A DNA stretch of 64,000 nt from Paracoccaceae bacterium (GCA_014654775.1 JACVZW010000087.1:1-64000), one strand, 5' to 3'; counted from the first letter of the stretch, positions 51,611 through 61,936 are shown. The notes: generated by a model not told the origin, from the letters alone. Numbers and translations: made by a program.

Positions 51611-51948
51611 CTCTCGCGCTCCTTCATCAGCCGCGTCACGTACTCATCCAGCCGGTCCAGCCGCGCCTCCCAAAGCGCACGCTGCGCGCCCAGCCAATCC
51701 TGCATGGGGGCCAAAGCCTCGGGCCGCAGCGCACAGGACCGCACCCGCCCATCCTTCGCCGAGGCGATCAGCCCCGCCTCTTCCAGCACCGCCAGATGCC
51801 GCAGCACCGTGGGCAGGCGCAGCCCCGTGGGCGCGGCAAGCTCCGTCACCGCCGCAGGCCCCTGCGCAAGACGTTCCAGCATCGCCCGCCGCGTGGGATC
51901 GGACAGCGCATGGAAGAGAAGCGACAGGTCGGACTCAAACTTAGCCAT
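51607..51948 (-). CDS. ArsR-type helix-turn-helix regulator
   Basis: 113 residues from ATG 51948; a start at 51981 is possible but would extend into the operator. The winged helix (DLSLLFHALSDPTRRAMLERLAQGP ... LRLPTVLRHLAVLEEAGLIASAKDGRVRSCAL) matches ArsR. No Cys pair typical of metal sensors is visible, so it probably senses something other than arsenic. First gene of the operon. Confidence 0.92.
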   Translation of the reverse strand: MAKFESDLSLLFHALSDPTRRAMLERLAQGPAAVTELAAPTGLRLPTVLRHLAVLEEAGLIASAKDGRVRSCALRPEALAPMQDWLGAQRALWEARLDRLDEYVTRLMKERER

Positions 51949-52006
51949 ATCACTAACTATCACGCCCCGCGCCCGCGGCAAAGGGAAAACTTAGCCAATT
52001 GGCAAA
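51941..52006. promoter_or_regulatory. Candidate operators of the ArsR-type regulator
   Basis: AAACTTAGCCA occurs twice, at 51937-51947 and 51987-51997. In the second copy it extends into the palindrome GCCAATTGGC at 51994-52003. The first copy overlaps the ArsR start codon. Such paired sites next to an ArsR gene are plausible binding sites. The gap to glcB also holds ATTCCCCGGGAAT (52014-52026). Confidence 0.5.
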
Positions 52007-52094
52007 CCATTCCCATTCCCCGGGAATAGACAGAAGGTGATGTTCGGATTTCCCGGCAAATCCCCCCTCGCCCCATGTTGCGACCGACGCCACG

Positions 52095-52125
52095 CCGAAT
52101 ATATTGTGTGCCATCGCATACCGAA
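52095..52125 (+). promoter_or_regulatory. Dyad in the glcB promoter region
   Basis: GTGTGC-CATC-GCATAC around 52106-52121 is a near-palindrome within ATATATTGTGTGCC, 20-40 bp before the malate synthase start. It may be bound by a GntR-type regulator of glyoxylate metabolism. This is suggested by symmetry and position only. Confidence 0.35.
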
Positions 52126-52139
52126 GACGGACGACACGC

Positions 52140-54290
52140 ATGGAACGACTGGATCGCCACGGCCTGCAGGTGGACACCCGGATGGCGGCCTTCATCGAAG
52201 CCCATGCCCTGCCCGGCACCGGGATTGCGGCGGATCGCTTCTGGCAGGGCTTCGCCGCCGCCGTGGCCGAGCTTGGCCCCGTCAACCGCGCCCTCCTTGA
52301 CACCCGCACCCGGATGCAGGCGCAGATCGACGATTGGCACCGCGCCCGCAAGGGCACTCCCCATGACGCCGAGGCTTATGCCGCCTTCCTGCGCGAGATC
52401 GGCTATCTTCTGCCCGAAGGCCCCGATGTCACCCTCCGCACCACGGGCACCGACCCTGAGATCGCCACCATGCCCGGACCCCAACTTGTGGTCCCGGTGA
52501 TGAACGCGCGCTACGCGCTCAACGCCGCGAATGCGCGCTGGGGATCACTATACGACGCGCTTTACGGCACCGATGCGCTTGGCGATGCGCCGCTTGGCAA
52601 AGACTACGATCCCGCCCGTGGCGCCCGTGTCATCGCTTGGGCCAAGGCCTTCCTCGACGATGTCGCGCCCCTCGCGCGCGGCAGCCATGCCGATGTCACC
52701 CGCTATGCGGTGGTGGATGGCCAGCTTTCCCCCGCGCTCAAAACCCCGGGCCAGTTCGTGGGCTTTCGCGGCCGCGCGCAGGCCCCTTCCGCGATCCTGC
52801 TGAAAAACAACGGCCTCCACCTTGTCCTGCGCATCGATCCCGGCCACCGCATCGGCGCCGACGATCCCGCAGGCCTTGCCGATATCCGGATGGAGGCGGC
52901 GCTGTCGGCCATCATGGACCTTGAAGACAGCATCGCCGCCGTGGATGCCGAGGACAAGGTCGCCGCCTATGGCAATTGGCTGGGCCTGATGAAGGGCGAG
53001 CTGGTCGAGATGGTGGCCAAGGGCGACCAGACCATCGAACGCCGCCTGCGCGACGACTATGCCTTCACCGCCCCCGATGGCGCGCCGCTCCTCCTCAAGG
53101 GACGCGCCCTGATGCTGGTGCGGAACGTCGGCCACCTGATGACCACCCCCGCCATCCTCGATGCCGAAGGGCGCGAGCTGGGCGAAGGCATCATGGATGC
53201 CTTCGTCACCACGCTCTGCGCGCTGCACGATCTGCAAAAGACGCAAGGGCCGCGCAACTCGCTCCATGGCTCGGTCTATGTGGTGAAGCCCAAGATGCAC
53301 GGGCCGGAAGAAGTGGCCTTCGCCTGCACGATCTTCGACCGGGTCGAGGCGGTGCTGGGCCTGCCCCCCTTCACCGTCAAACTCGGCATCATGGATGAGG
53401 AACGCCGCACCAGCGTGAACCTCAAGGCCTGCATCCGCGCGGCGGCGGATCGCGTGGCCTTCATCAACACGGGCTTCCTCGACCGCACGGGGGATGAAAT
53501 CCACAGCTCGATGGAGGCAGGCCCGATGATCCGCAAGGGCGACATGAAGAACGCGCCTTGGATCAAGGCCTATGAGGACCGCAATGTCGATATCGGCCTT
53601 GCCTGCGGGCTGAAGGGCCGTGCCCAGATCGGCAAGGGCATGTGGGCCATGCCCGACCGCATGGCCGCGATGCTGGCGCAAAAGATCACCCATCCGCAGG
53701 CGGGCGCCACCTGCGCCTGGGTCCCCTCGCCCACCGCCGCCACGCTGCATGCCACCCATTACCACCGCATCGACGTGCTGGCCGTGCAGGACACCCTCGC
53801 CGCCGCAGGCCCGCGCGGGAAACTGGAGGATCTGCTCACCCTCCCCCTCGCCCAAGGCGTGAACTGGTCCGAGGCCGAGATCCGCGACGAGGTGGAAAAC
53901 AACGCCCAAGGCATCCTCGGCTATGTCGTGCGCTGGGTGGATCAGGGCGTGGGCTGCTCCAAAGTGCCCGACATCCATGATGTCGGCCTGATGGAAGACC
54001 GCGCCACCTGCCGCATCTCGTCGCAGGCCTTGGCCAATTGGTTGCACCACGGCGTGGTGACCGAGGCGCAGGTCATGGCCGCGATGCGCAAGATGGCCGC
54101 CGTGGTCGACCGCCAGAACGCAGGCGACCCCGCCTATCGCCCCATGGCCCCGGCCTTTGACGGCCCGGCCTTCAAGGCCGCCTGCGATCTGGTCTTCGCG
54201 GGCCGCGCGCAACCCTCGGGCTATACCGAACCCGTGCTGCACCGCCGCCGGGTCGAGGCGAAGGCCCGCAACCGTCTGCGCTGCGTCTGA
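52140..54290 (+). CDS. glcB: Malate synthase G
   Basis: 716 residues from ATG 52140. GlcB condenses glyoxylate with acetyl-CoA to malate. The size matches form G. The active-site stretches include [59 protein letters not shown] and the catalytic [20 protein letters not shown]. An in-frame start at 52104 is less likely. No glyoxylate-shunt partner (isocitrate lyase) is in the window. Confidence 0.97.
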   Translation: MERLDRHGLQVDTRMAAFIEAHALPGTGIAADRFWQGFAAAVAELGPVNRALLDTRTRMQAQIDDWHRARKGTPHDAEAYAAFLREIGYLLPEGPDVTLRTTGTDPEIATMPGPQLVVPVMNARYALNAANARWGSLYDALYGTDALGDAPLGKDYDPARGARVIAWAKAFLDDVAPLARGSHADVTRYAVVDGQLSPALKTPGQFVGFRGRAQAPSAILLKNNGLHLVLRIDPGHRIGADDPAGLADIRMEAALSAIMDLEDSIAAVDAEDKVAAYGNWLGLMKGELVEMVAKGDQTIERRLRDDYAFTAPDGAPLLLKGRALMLVRNVGHLMTTPAILDAEGRELGEGIMDAFVTTLCALHDLQKTQGPRNSLHGSVYVVKPKMHGPEEVAFACTIFDRVEAVLGLPPFTVKLGIMDEERRTSVNLKACIRAAADRVAFINTGFLDRTGDEIHSSMEAGPMIRKGDMKNAPWIKAYEDRNVDIGLACGLKGRAQIGKGMWAMPDRMAAMLAQKITHPQAGATCAWVPSPTAATLHATHYHRIDVLAVQDTLAAAGPRGKLEDLLTLPLAQGVNWSEAEIRDEVENNAQGILGYVVRWVDQGVGCSKVPDIHDVGLMEDRATCRISSQALANWLHHGVVTEAQVMAAMRKMAAVVDRQNAGDPAYRPMAPAFDGPAFKAACDLVFAGRAQPSGYTEPVLHRRRVEAKARNRLRCV

Positions 54291-54324
54291 CGGTTTCCAT
54301 GCGGAGCGGGCATGCGCCCGCAGT

Positions 54325-54512
54325 CCTTTTGTCTCGCCTGCGCGCGTGCCGCGCTCCGGCTCGGGTTTTCTAGAGTATTTTTGCCAAGATGAAGACCGCC
54401 TTGCTTCATCTTGGTCCAAATACTCGCGGGGGAGTCGCACCGAAGGGGCGGCGGGGGCGGCAGCCCCCACACCTGAGCCGGAGCGCGGCACGCGCGCAGG
54501 CGAGGCAAAAGG
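54325..54512. repeat. Large nested inverted repeat
   Basis: The outer arms 54325-54366 and 54471-54512 match over 42 bp with 2 mismatches (for example GCCTGCGCGCGTGCCGCGCT against its reverse complement). Inside, 54373-54425 is a second hairpin (GAGTATTTTTGCCAAGATGAAG-type arms, shown in two parts GAGTATTTTTGCC and AAGATGAAG) related to 11597-11650. Between, a G-rich part at 54426-54470 resembles the composite repeats at 16480 and 38054. It fills the convergent gap between glcB and bolA. Confidence 0.85.
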
Positions 54513-54548
54513 AATGCGCAGCCCCCTTTGGGGGCAAGCTCAATTCAG

Positions 54549-54800
54549 TCAGCCGATATCCAGCGCCAGCGCGTGGATGCGCGTGTTCAGATCCCCCAGC
54601 GCCTTCTGCACCGCGCGGTGACGATCGACCCGCCCCATCGGGCCGAAAGCGGCGGCGCGGATCTTCACCTTGAAATGGCTTTCGCCCGTCCCGTCATCTC
54701 CGGCATGACCCGCGTGGCGATGGCTCTCGTTCACCACCTCCAGCACGGTCGGCTGGAAAGCTTCGGTCAGCCTCTGGGTGATTTCGTCGCTCACGGCCAT
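54549..54800 (-). CDS. bolA: BolA family protein
   Basis: 83 residues from ATG 54800. The BolA/IbaG fold is seen in ITQRLTEAFQPTVLEVVNES, HVKI-like SHFKVKIRAAAFGPMGRVDRHRAVQKAL, with His residues that can bind iron-sulfur clusters with glutaredoxins. A longer frame to 54956 crosses into the J-domain gene and is rejected. The gene is divergent from the J-domain gene by 76 bp. Confidence 0.93.
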   Translation of the reverse strand: MAVSDEITQRLTEAFQPTVLEVVNESHRHAGHAGDDGTGESHFKVKIRAAAFGPMGRVDRHRAVQKALGDLNTRIHALALDIG

Positions 54801-54876
54801 TTTTCGCTGCCCCCTCTTCTCTCTGCTGCGAGAACCCCTAAACTCTCGCCTCCGAGTCGGAAAGGCCTGCCCCAGA

Positions 54877-55512
54877 ATGTCATCACGCCCCCCCTTCGAG
54901 TTCGATCTTCGCGTCTCCGCCGACAAGAAGCGCCGCAAGACCGGGCGGCGCGGCATGTCGGGGGCCTTCGAGACGTCGCAGAAGCAATGCGAATATCCGG
55001 GCTGTGCCGAACAGGGGGCCTATCGCGCGCCGAAATCGCCCGACCACCTCGACGAGTATTTCTGGTTCTGCAAAGACCATGTCCGCGAATACAACCTGAA
55101 GTGGAACTTCTTTCAGGGCACGACGGATGAGGAGTTTCAGAAATTCCTCGACAAGGACCGCCTCTGGGGCCGCGAGACGCAGCCCTTCGGCAAGAAACCG
55201 GACGAAGGCCGCGCTTGGGCACGGCTGGGCGTCGATGATCCCATGGCGATCTTGGGCGAGAAGGCCACGCTCAACCCCGCCAAGCCCACGGGCAACGCCA
55301 CCCGCAAACTGCCGCCGACCGAAAGGAAGGCGCTGGAAATCCTTGACTGCCGCGACACCATGACGAAGGCGGAAATCCGCAAGCAGTACAAGTCACTGGT
55401 CAAGGATCTTCACCCCGACATGAACGGCGGCGACCGGTCCGACGAGGATCGTCTGCAAGAGGCCGTCTGGGCCTGGGATCAGATCAAGGACAGCCGCTAC
55501 TTCCGCGACTGA
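54877..55512 (+). CDS. J-domain protein with C-terminal DnaJ motif
   Basis: 211 residues from ATG 54877. The N-terminal two-thirds has [15 protein letters not shown] and [16 protein letters not shown] with conserved Cys and His. The C-terminal J domain carries HPDMN after [12 protein letters not shown], which should stimulate a DnaK-type chaperone. This composition is typical of alphaproteobacterial J-domain proteins next to cobS and bolA. The 3' end overlaps a convergent gene by 16 bp. Confidence 0.92.
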   Translation: MSSRPPFEFDLRVSADKKRRKTGRRGMSGAFETSQKQCEYPGCAEQGAYRAPKSPDHLDEYFWFCKDHVREYNLKWNFFQGTTDEEFQKFLDKDRLWGRETQPFGKKPDEGRAWARLGVDDPMAILGEKATLNPAKPTGNATRKLPPTERKALEILDCRDTMTKAEIRKQYKSLVKDLHPDMNGGDRSDEDRLQEAVWAWDQIKDSRYFRD

Positions 55513-55919
55513 CCGTCCCCGCCCTCGCGCTCTTGCCGCAGCGCCACCGCCTGCGTGGCCAGCGCCCCGGCCAGCGCCGCCCCCCAAGACAGCGGCCAGC
55601 GCGGCACCTCGGACAAAAGCGACAGCGCCCCCCCGCCGATCCCGCCCACCAGCGGCAGCACAAGCGGCACCATCAGCCCCACGACGATCAGCAGCGCGCC
55701 CGCCATGGCGACGGCCCGCGCCCATCCCGCCGCACCCGCGCGCCCAAACTGCCCCGCCAGCACCCATCCCCCGGCCAAGGCCAAAGGCAGCGCCACGGCA
55801 AAGGCCGGGGTGAACAGCGCCGACGCCTCCGTATCCGCCCCAAGCTCGGCCCGGGCCAGCGTGGCGGCGGTGAACAATGTCAGGATCAGGCTGCGGATCA
55901 GGCGATGCTTTGCGGTCAT
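55497..55919 (-). CDS. Four-helix membrane protein of unknown function
   Basis: 140 residues from ATG 55919. About four hydrophobic segments ([70 protein letters not shown]). No motif is recognised. Its stop overlaps the convergent J-domain gene by 16 bp, and it diverges from cobS. Confidence 0.75.
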   Translation of the reverse strand: MTAKHRLIRSLILTLFTAATLARAELGADTEASALFTPAFAVALPLALAGGWVLAGQFGRAGAAGWARAVAMAGALLIVVGLMVPLVLPLVGGIGGGALSLLSEVPRWPLSWGAALAGALATQAVALRQEREGGDGQSRK

Positions 55920-56057
55920 GCCCTTCAGATAGCGACCCACCCGCCGCGATGCCACCCCCGCGCCATATCGCCCGCAAAGAACCGCGCCCCCGCCCTTCCC
56001 CTTGCACCCCCCCGCGATATGTTCCACACATCGCCGATGCCCCCGGGGCGCGCGAAC

Positions 56058-57053
56058 ATGACCAAGATGGCGGACCGTATGCTGGACACTGTGATGAAAC
56101 CCACCGAAGAAATCTCTGTCCGCGACCTGTTCGGCATCGACACGGACATGAAGGTCAAGGCCTTCGCCGACCGCACCGATCGCGTGCCCGAGATCGACCC
56201 CACCTATAAATTCGATCCTGACACCACGCTGGCGATCCTCGCGGGCTTTGCCTACAATCGCCGCGTGATGATCCAAGGCTATCACGGCACCGGGAAATCC
56301 ACCCATATCGAACAGGTCGCCGCCCGCCTCAACTGGCCCTGCGTGCGAGTCAACCTCGACAGCCACATCAGCCGGATCGACCTGATCGGCAAGGACGCGA
56401 TCAAGCTGCGCGACGGCAAGCAGGTCACCGAATTCCACGAAGGGATTCTTCCTTGGGCGCTGCGCAATCCCGTCGCCATCGTCTTTGACGAATACGATGC
56501 CGGCCGTGCCGACGTGATGTTCGTCATCCAGCGCGTGCTGGAACATGACGGCAAGCTCACCCTGCTCGATCAGAACGAGATCATCACCCCCCACCCGTCC
56601 TTCCGCCTGTTCGCCACGGCGAACACGGTGGGTCTGGGCGACACGACCGGCCTCTATCACGGCACCCAGCAGATCAACCAAGCGCAGATGGACCGGTGGA
56701 GCCTTGTGGCCACCCTCAACTACCTCTCGCATGATGCCGAGGCCGCCATCGTTCTGGCCAAGAACCCGCATTACAACACCGAGAAGGGCCGCAAGACCAT
56801 CAACCAGATGGTCACCGTGGCCGATCTCACCCGCACGGCCTTCATGAACGGCGACCTCTCCACCGTCATGTCGCCCCGGACCGTGATCAACTGGGCCCAG
56901 AACGCCGAGATTTTCCGCAACGTGGGCTATGCCTTCCGCCTCTCCTTCCTGAACAAATGCGATGAATTAGAGCGCCAGACCGTCGCCGAATTCTACCAGC
57001 GCTGCTTCGGTGAGGAACTCCCCGAAAGCGCGGCCTCCATGGCGATGAAGTAA
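56058..57053 (+). CDS. cobS: Cobaltochelatase subunit CobS
   Basis: 331 residues. CobS is the AAA+ ATPase of CobNST, which inserts cobalt into hydrogenobyrinate diamide in aerobic cobalamin synthesis. Walker A is GYHGTGKST at about 73-81 and Walker B VFDEYDAG at about 141-148; LFATANTVG and the family's start [11 protein letters not shown] also fit. The partner cobT is 5.1 kb downstream. A terminator at 57080-57106 follows. Confidence 0.96.
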   Translation: MTKMADRMLDTVMKPTEEISVRDLFGIDTDMKVKAFADRTDRVPEIDPTYKFDPDTTLAILAGFAYNRRVMIQGYHGTGKSTHIEQVAARLNWPCVRVNLDSHISRIDLIGKDAIKLRDGKQVTEFHEGILPWALRNPVAIVFDEYDAGRADVMFVIQRVLEHDGKLTLLDQNEIITPHPSFRLFATANTVGLGDTTGLYHGTQQINQAQMDRWSLVATLNYLSHDAEAAIVLAKNPHYNTEKGRKTINQMVTVADLTRTAFMNGDLSTVMSPRTVINWAQNAEIFRNVGYAFRLSFLNKCDELERQTVAEFYQRCFGEELPESAASMAMK

Positions 57054-57079
57054 GGCGCAGGCAGCGTCCCCGCATGGCA

Positions 57080-57106
57080 AAGGCCCCGCCCCCCGTGCGG
57101 GGCCTT
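57080..57106 (+). terminator. Terminator after cobS
   Basis: AAGGCCCCGC, loop CCCCCGT, GCGGGGCCTT, then CTGCTTTTGG. The stem is perfect and the downstream T-rich end fits an intrinsic terminator 27 bp after the cobS stop. Confidence 0.8.
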
Positions 57107-57236
57107 CTGCTTTTGGGCCGGTGCCACAGCGCGACAAAACAAAACTGAGAATGTTTCGCATTCGCCATCTAAACTTGGCCGGGAAATGCCGTTCTGAAAG
57201 CCGACTTCTGCACTCATCTTTTCCGGAGACCGCCTG

Positions 57237-58757
57237 ATGAATTTCATTCCCCGACTGTCCCTCCGAACCCGCCTGCTCGCCGTTCTCTTCGCCGCCATGA
57301 TCCTTGTCACGGCGGCGCTTCTTGCTTTCGTCCTGTCCCAGAAGGAACGCGAACTGCGCGACTTCGCCGCGGAACGCGTCAATTCCGCCATCTGGGCCCT
57401 GTCCAGCAACCTGCCCAATCAGGCCCGCGGCTTCACGCTCGGCACGCCGATGGAGGGCCGGATCAACAGCCTGATCGTGGATGACAGCAAGGTCGACATC
57501 ACCCCCGCCGTCACCGACAGCATCGCCCAAGGCTTGGATGTGGTGGTGACCTATTTCCGCCTCGACCCCGAAACGCAGCAATTCCTGCGCGTGATGACCA
57601 GCGTCACGGCCAAGGACGGCACCCGCGCCGTGGGCACGCCGCTTGATCCCACGGGGCCTGCCGCCGCAGCCCTTCTGCGCGACGAGGTCTATGTCGGCGA
57701 CGGGATGATCCTCGGTGAATTGCACCTGACCCGCTACGAACCCGTCTATGACGCCTCCGGTCAGATCGTGGGCTCCGTCGGCGTTGGCAAATCGATCGCC
57801 CTGATCGCGACCATGCTGCGCGACACCACGATCCAGCTGACCCTCGTCATGCTCGGCCTCAACCTCGTCGCCGCCATCTTCTGCTTCTTCCTGATCAACC
57901 GCACGATGCGCCCTGTCCGCACGCTGGCCAACACGGTCAACCGCCTGAAGGTGCGCGACTATGACGTCGACATCCGCCCCGTCGCCAGCAAGGACGAGGT
58001 CGGCGAACTCACCACCGCCTGCATCCAGCTGCGCGACGACCTGCGCGAAGGCGCCCGCCTTGCCCTGATCGCCGCCGAACAGGCCGCCGAGCGTGACCAG
58101 CGCCGGGCCGAGATGGACCGCCTTCTCGCCCAGCTCAGCCGGGGCGCCACCGAACAGGCCGCCGCCGCCGAAAAGGCCAGCGCCTCGATGGAAGAGATGC
58201 GCGCCAACATCCGCCAATCCGCCGACAACGCCGCGCAGACGGAACGCATCGCGCTCAAGGCCGCGCATGACGCCGCCGAAACCGGGGCCGTGGTCACCGA
58301 TGCCGTCAAGGCCATGGCCAGCATCGCGGAACGCATCACCATCATCCGCGAAATCGCGCGCCAGACCGACCTCCTCGCCCTTAACGCGGCGGTCGAGGCC
58401 GCACGGGCGGGCCAGCACGGGCAGGGCTTCGCCGTCGTCGCCGCCGAGGTGCGCAAACTGGCCGAACGCAGCCAGTCGGCCGCAGCCGAGATTGGCGAGC
58501 TGTCCGGCACCACCCTGAAGGTCAGCCGCACGGCAGGGGAAAAGCTCGCAGGTCTCGTCCCGGCGATCCAGCAGACCGCCAGCCTCGTGCAGGCGATCAG
58601 CGCGGCCTCCAGCGAACAGAGCATCGGCGTGGAACAGATCAACGAGGCAATCCGCGACCTCGACGCCGTGATCCAGCAGAACGCCAGCGCCGCCAGCAAG
58701 GTCGCAACCGCCGCCGAAGAGGAAGAGACGCAAGTTTCCTATCTCAAGGCGGCGTAA
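57237..58757 (+). CDS. Methyl-accepting chemotaxis protein with periplasmic Cache sensor
   Basis: 506 residues. TM1 at about 12-33, a periplasmic Cache-type sensor ([20 protein letters not shown] ... [20 protein letters not shown]), TM2 at about 200-222, HAMP ([17 protein letters not shown]), and a signalling domain with the conserved hairpin tip [20 protein letters not shown] at about 370. It signals to a CheA kinase. No che genes are in the window. Terminator hairpin at 58793-58816. Confidence 0.95.
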   Translation: MNFIPRLSLRTRLLAVLFAAMILVTAALLAFVLSQKERELRDFAAERVNSAIWALSSNLPNQARGFTLGTPMEGRINSLIVDDSKVDITPAVTDSIAQGLDVVVTYFRLDPETQQFLRVMTSVTAKDGTRAVGTPLDPTGPAAAALLRDEVYVGDGMILGELHLTRYEPVYDASGQIVGSVGVGKSIALIATMLRDTTIQLTLVMLGLNLVAAIFCFFLINRTMRPVRTLANTVNRLKVRDYDVDIRPVASKDEVGELTTACIQLRDDLREGARLALIAAEQAAERDQRRAEMDRLLAQLSRGATEQAAAAEKASASMEEMRANIRQSADNAAQTERIALKAAHDAAETGAVVTDAVKAMASIAERITIIREIARQTDLLALNAAVEAARAGQHGQGFAVVAAEVRKLAERSQSAAAEIGELSGTTLKVSRTAGEKLAGLVPAIQQTASLVQAISAASSEQSIGVEQINEAIRDLDAVIQQNASAASKVATAAEEEETQVSYLKAA

Positions 58758-58792
58758 GGGCGCTGCGAAACCCCGGCCCCTCTCGGCCCGTC

Positions 58793-58816
58793 AGGCCCCG
58801 CTTAACGGCGGGGCCT
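58793..58816. terminator. Terminator between chemoreceptor and methyltransferase genes
   Basis: AGGCCCCGC, loop TTAACG, GCGGGGCCT forms a perfect 9-bp stem between two convergent genes. The plus-strand side is followed by CTCTCCC rather than T's, so strength is uncertain. Confidence 0.65.
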
Positions 58817-58830
58817 CTCCCAAACCCGGC

Positions 58831-59601
58831 TCAGGTCGACAACCGCCTTGGCTGCGTCAGGCTGGCCGGGTCCTGCGCCACGGGCCGAAAGACGGGGAAC
58901 CCCTGCGCCATGACAGCAGCGGTGCTTTGAAACTCCACCTCCCCGGCAAAGCGCGCAACGCCATAATCGGCCAGCGTCAGCGGGGTGAACTCTTCCACGA
59001 TCTGGTCGTATTTCTTCTTCAGCACGCGGTTCTTTGGGTTCAGCCCCGAAACGACCACCAGCCCGGTCGGCGCAGCATCCAGAACCTCGATCCTCAGGTC
59101 CGGCCGATGGGTCCGCAGGATGGGCAGCATCTTCCAGACATCGCCCGTCCAGTCGCCCTTCGGCAAATTGTCCAGATCGCGCGTCGTCATCTCCGGCGTA
59201 TAGGGGCAGCAATCATGCAGGACGATGACCCCGTCGGGATGGCTGTTCGCCTCGGCATTCATGAAATCGCGCAGCAGATATTCGAACAGGTGCATGCCGT
59301 CGAGGAAACTGAACGACAGCCGCGCCGAGAGCGACTTCAGGATGTCCTCCTCAAAGAACTCGTCGCTCGTCATCTGGCACAAAAGCAGCATCCGCTTCGC
59401 ATTCATGACGTTCCCGCGCAGGCGGAAATAGGGATCGACCGCGATGGTCTTGCTGCGCACCGGGGCAAAGCTGTCGCCCTTGCGGCTGCCGATCTCCAGA
59501 TACCAGTCGAAGAGGATCTCTTCGTGAAGGGCGGACAGGAAGTCGTGATAGCCCACCCCCTCCGCCTTCGGCAACATCGGTTCATTCATTCCGGCAACCA
59601 T
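58831..59601 (-). CDS. Class I SAM-dependent methyltransferase-like protein
   Basis: 256 residues from ATG 59601; ATG 59619 and 59589 are possible. Methyltransf_24-type features include YLEIGSRKGDSF as SAM motif I, LSFSFLDGMHLFEYLLRDF, and VIVLHDCCP. Such proteins are common beside envelope polysaccharide genes. The acceptor is unknown. The neighbour on the same strand is a glycosyltransferase-like gene. Confidence 0.8.
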   Translation of the reverse strand: MVAGMNEPMLPKAEGVGYHDFLSALHEEILFDWYLEIGSRKGDSFAPVRSKTIAVDPYFRLRGNVMNAKRMLLLCQMTSDEFFEEDILKSLSARLSFSFLDGMHLFEYLLRDFMNAEANSHPDGVIVLHDCCPYTPEMTTRDLDNLPKGDWTGDVWKMLPILRTHRPDLRIEVLDAAPTGLVVVSGLNPKNRVLKKKYDQIVEEFTPLTLADYGVARFAGEVEFQSTAAVMAQGFPVFRPVAQDPASLTQPRRLST

Positions 59602-59690
59602 CCTGACACCCATCTCCACAGAAACCCCCGATCTCTTCGCATGACCCGTCGCGCGGGCGCAAGGCCAGAGGCCCCCGCCCCACCCCCGCC

Positions 59691-60500
59691 TCAGGCAGGC
59701 GCGGCGAGGGCGATCTCATCCCGCAAGAAAGACCGCAGCGCAAAGCGCGTGGCAAAAAGCTCTGCCATCGCCCGCTGCGCGGCCGCCACCTCTGCCGCAG
59801 CGGGCCGGGCGGTCGGGGCGAAGTAATGCACCCCCTCCACCAGCGGCGCGGCCAGCGGCTCGGACCACACCGCCCGCCCGGCCAGCACCGCCTTCAGAAG
59901 GCGGGGATATTCGCTATAGACCGCATCCTGAAAATGCAGGTTCAACAGGCCCTCGCAGCGCTCCAGCGCCTCGGCCACGGCGGGGCCGAAGGTCCGGTCG
60001 GGCAGCGTGACCACCCGCGCGCCCAAGGCGGCAAGACGGTCCGCGCGCCGTTCGTTCATCGCCCCGACGAAAAGAAGCCCCTCGCCGGGGCCACGCGGCG
60101 CGGGCGGCGCGGCGGGAAAGAGGAAAGGCCCGAACCGCACGCGCCGCCGCTGCGCCGCATCCAGAAAGCCATAGGCGGGCGCATTCGCCTCCGACAGGTC
60201 CAGCAGCAGGTCATACTGCTCCAGCATCTGCACGATCCGCCCGGGCTGGAACGCCTTCCACAGCCGATTGCCCGCCTCGTCCAGCATCTGCTCGGTCTGA
60301 AGGCCGATCTGCAGCGCCCCGGGCCGGTCAGCCAGCCGCTGCGACCGATGCGCCCCCACATGCAGCACGACCGGACGCGCAAGCGGCCCGCCCCCGGCAA
60401 AGGCCGCCATGATATCGCGGGCAACATCGCGCAACACGCGATGGGTGGCGACAAGGGTCAGCCCCTCGTCCTCGATGCTCCAGACCCCGTCACTCGTCAT
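59691..60500 (-). CDS. Glycosyltransferase-like protein
   Basis: 269 residues from ATG 60500; the frame is open to 60641 but the extra part has no support. The C-terminal half resembles the second domain of GT1-type transferases (RFGPFLFPAAPPAP, GLLFVGAMNERRADRLAALGARVVTLPD, YSEYPRLLKAVLAGRAVWSEP), where the last segment looks like the nucleotide-sugar-binding loop. The donor and acceptor are unknown. It probably works with the adjacent methyltransferase on an envelope polymer. Confidence 0.6.
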   Translation of the reverse strand: MTSDGVWSIEDEGLTLVATHRVLRDVARDIMAAFAGGGPLARPVVLHVGAHRSQRLADRPGALQIGLQTEQMLDEAGNRLWKAFQPGRIVQMLEQYDLLLDLSEANAPAYGFLDAAQRRRVRFGPFLFPAAPPAPRGPGEGLLFVGAMNERRADRLAALGARVVTLPDRTFGPAVAEALERCEGLLNLHFQDAVYSEYPRLLKAVLAGRAVWSEPLAAPLVEGVHYFAPTARPAAAEVAAAQRAMAELFATRFALRSFLRDEIALAAPA

Positions 60501-60741
60501 GCCGCCCCGACCTGCGCCAAGAATTCCGGTCCGCGCCCGACCGGGCCGTCCCACCTTGGTAAAGCGCGGCGGGCAGGACAAAGTCCAGCACGGCGCGCGC
60601 CTGCCCGCGCCAGCCGGCCAGACGGTGTAGTCTGGCGGCAACGCCCGGGCCCTGGGCCAGGGGGATCATCCCGCAGGACGCATCACAAAGTTTCCAAATC
60701 GCCCACTTGATGATCATTAATTTCCGGGCCATGCTGCAATC

Positions 60742-61134
60742 ATGGGCGGTTTGAAAACAGTTTTCCGCGCCACGGCGCTTCTCTGCGCGCTCGCCGCACC
60801 CCTTGCGGCCCGGGCCGATGCCGACCTTCCTGACGACCCGCTCCGTTTCTTCGCCAGTTGCGCAGGCCGCATGTCCGCGCTGATGGAACATCAGTGGATC
60901 GTGGACGGCCCCGCCTCGGACGCGACCAAGGCCCGCCGGGCCGACATCCTCGACCTTGTCGCCGCCCTCACCCCGCCGGGGCATGAGGCGCAGGTCATGG
61001 GCTGGCGGGTAGAGGCGAAGGCGGCCCATGCCGCCCTCCTCGCGCAGGCGCGGCGCGGCGACCCTGTCGCGACAGCCCGCGCCATTCGCCATGCGACGGC
61101 GCTGCAGGACCAGTGCACGGCCTTCCTCTCCTGA
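60742..61134 (+). CDS. Exported protein of unknown function
   Basis: 130 residues. A signal peptide (KTVFRATALLCALAAPLAARADAD) with cleavage after ARA is clear. The mature part is helical with two Cys (SCAGRM, QDQCTAF) that could form a disulfide. No family was recognised. The upstream stretch 60690-60741 is AT-rich and may hold a promoter. Confidence 0.75.
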   Translation: MGGLKTVFRATALLCALAAPLAARADADLPDDPLRFFASCAGRMSALMEHQWIVDGPASDATKARRADILDLVAALTPPGHEAQVMGWRVEAKAAHAALLAQARRGDPVATARAIRHATALQDQCTAFLS

Positions 61135-61162
61135 CCTGCCGCGCGGCGCCACAGGTCTTGCC

Positions 61163-61246
61163 GCGCGGTTAACCTTAACGCGTCGCCAGCGCGCGCTGCG
61201 TGCCCACAGTTTGCTGCACAAAAGGCGGCACAGAACAGGGCACAGC
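61163..61246 (+). repeat. Third copy of the GTTAACCTTAAC / GTGCCCACAG repeat
   Basis: GGTTAACCTTAACGCG is followed after 14 bp by GCGCTGCGTGCCCACAG and TTTGCTGCACA, then GGCGGCACAG and GGGCACAG. It lies between two convergent genes, as do the copies near trpE and near the TetR gene. The element appears to be about 80 bp long. Confidence 0.85.
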
Positions 61247-61293
61247 CGTTTTCGCCCAAACCCCTGCCGTTAAAGGCCTTTTCCCACAACGAC

Positions 61294-61325
61294 CAAAGAA
61301 AAAGGGGCGGCCAAGGCCACCCCTT
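61294..61325 (-). terminator. Intrinsic terminator after the flavin reductase gene
   Basis: On the minus strand AAGGGGTGGCC, TT, GGCCGCCCCTT is followed by TTTCTTT. Stem plus T run is a clear rho-independent terminator 26 bp after the reductase stop. Confidence 0.85.
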
Positions 61326-61351
61326 CACCCGACAGGGAGATGCCGGTCAAA

Positions 61352-61936
61352 TCAGCCGCGCGCGGCCTTGGTGGCATTGGCCCACCACACCAGATCGTCC
61401 AGCGATGCCGTGGCCGCAGGCAGCAGGTTCGCTTCCACCTCGGCCATGTTGCCCGACCCGCCAAAGCCCGTATGGACCTTGAAGAAATCGCCCATGCCCA
61501 GATGCACGGCGTTCCGCGTGGGGACCATCTGCAACTCCACCGCGATGCTGCGCAGATGCTCCATCGCGCGGGTGCCGCCGACCGACCCATAGGCCATCGC
61601 CGTCATCGGTTTGCGCGCCCATTCCACATAGGCCTGATCCAGCGCGTTCTTCAGCGCGCCGGTGATGGAGCGGTTGTATTCCGCCACGACGAAGATGTAA
61701 CCATCGAATTCTGCAATCTTTTTCTGCCACTTCACGGCAGCGGCCGATTGCGACGGGGCCCAGGCGTTAGAGGCCACTTCGTTGAACAGCGGCAGGTCGT
61801 AGTCGCGCAGATCGACCAGTTCCACCGTCATATCCGTGCGCGCCTTGGCCTGTGCCAGCATCCACTGCGCGGGGATATCGGCAAAGCGCGAGTCGCGGGT
61901 CGATCCGATGATGAGGGCGATTTTCGGGGTGCTCAT
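61352..61936 (-). CDS. NADPH-dependent FMN reductase family protein
   Basis: 194 residues from ATG 61936. The flavodoxin-like core has ALIIGSTRDSRFADIPAQW as the FMN phosphate loop, FVVAEYNRSITGALKNALDQ and AYGSVGGTRAMEHLR. Members reduce FMN, quinones or chromate using NAD(P)H. A longer frame to 62791 on this strand is the reverse complement of cobT and is rejected. Confidence 0.92.
   Translation of the reverse strand: MSTPKIALIIGSTRDSRFADIPAQWMLAQAKARTDMTVELVDLRDYDLPLFNEVASNAWAPSQSAAAVKWQKKIAEFDGYIFVVAEYNRSITGALKNALDQAYVEWARKPMTAMAYGSVGGTRAMEHLRSIAVELQMVPTRNAVHLGMGDFFKVHTGFGGSGNMAEVEANLLPAATASLDDLVWWANATKAARG

Noticed and set aside
55497-56771. 424-codon minus frame overlapping cobS
   Set aside because: It is antisense to cobS. 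The real membrane-protein gene starts at 55919.
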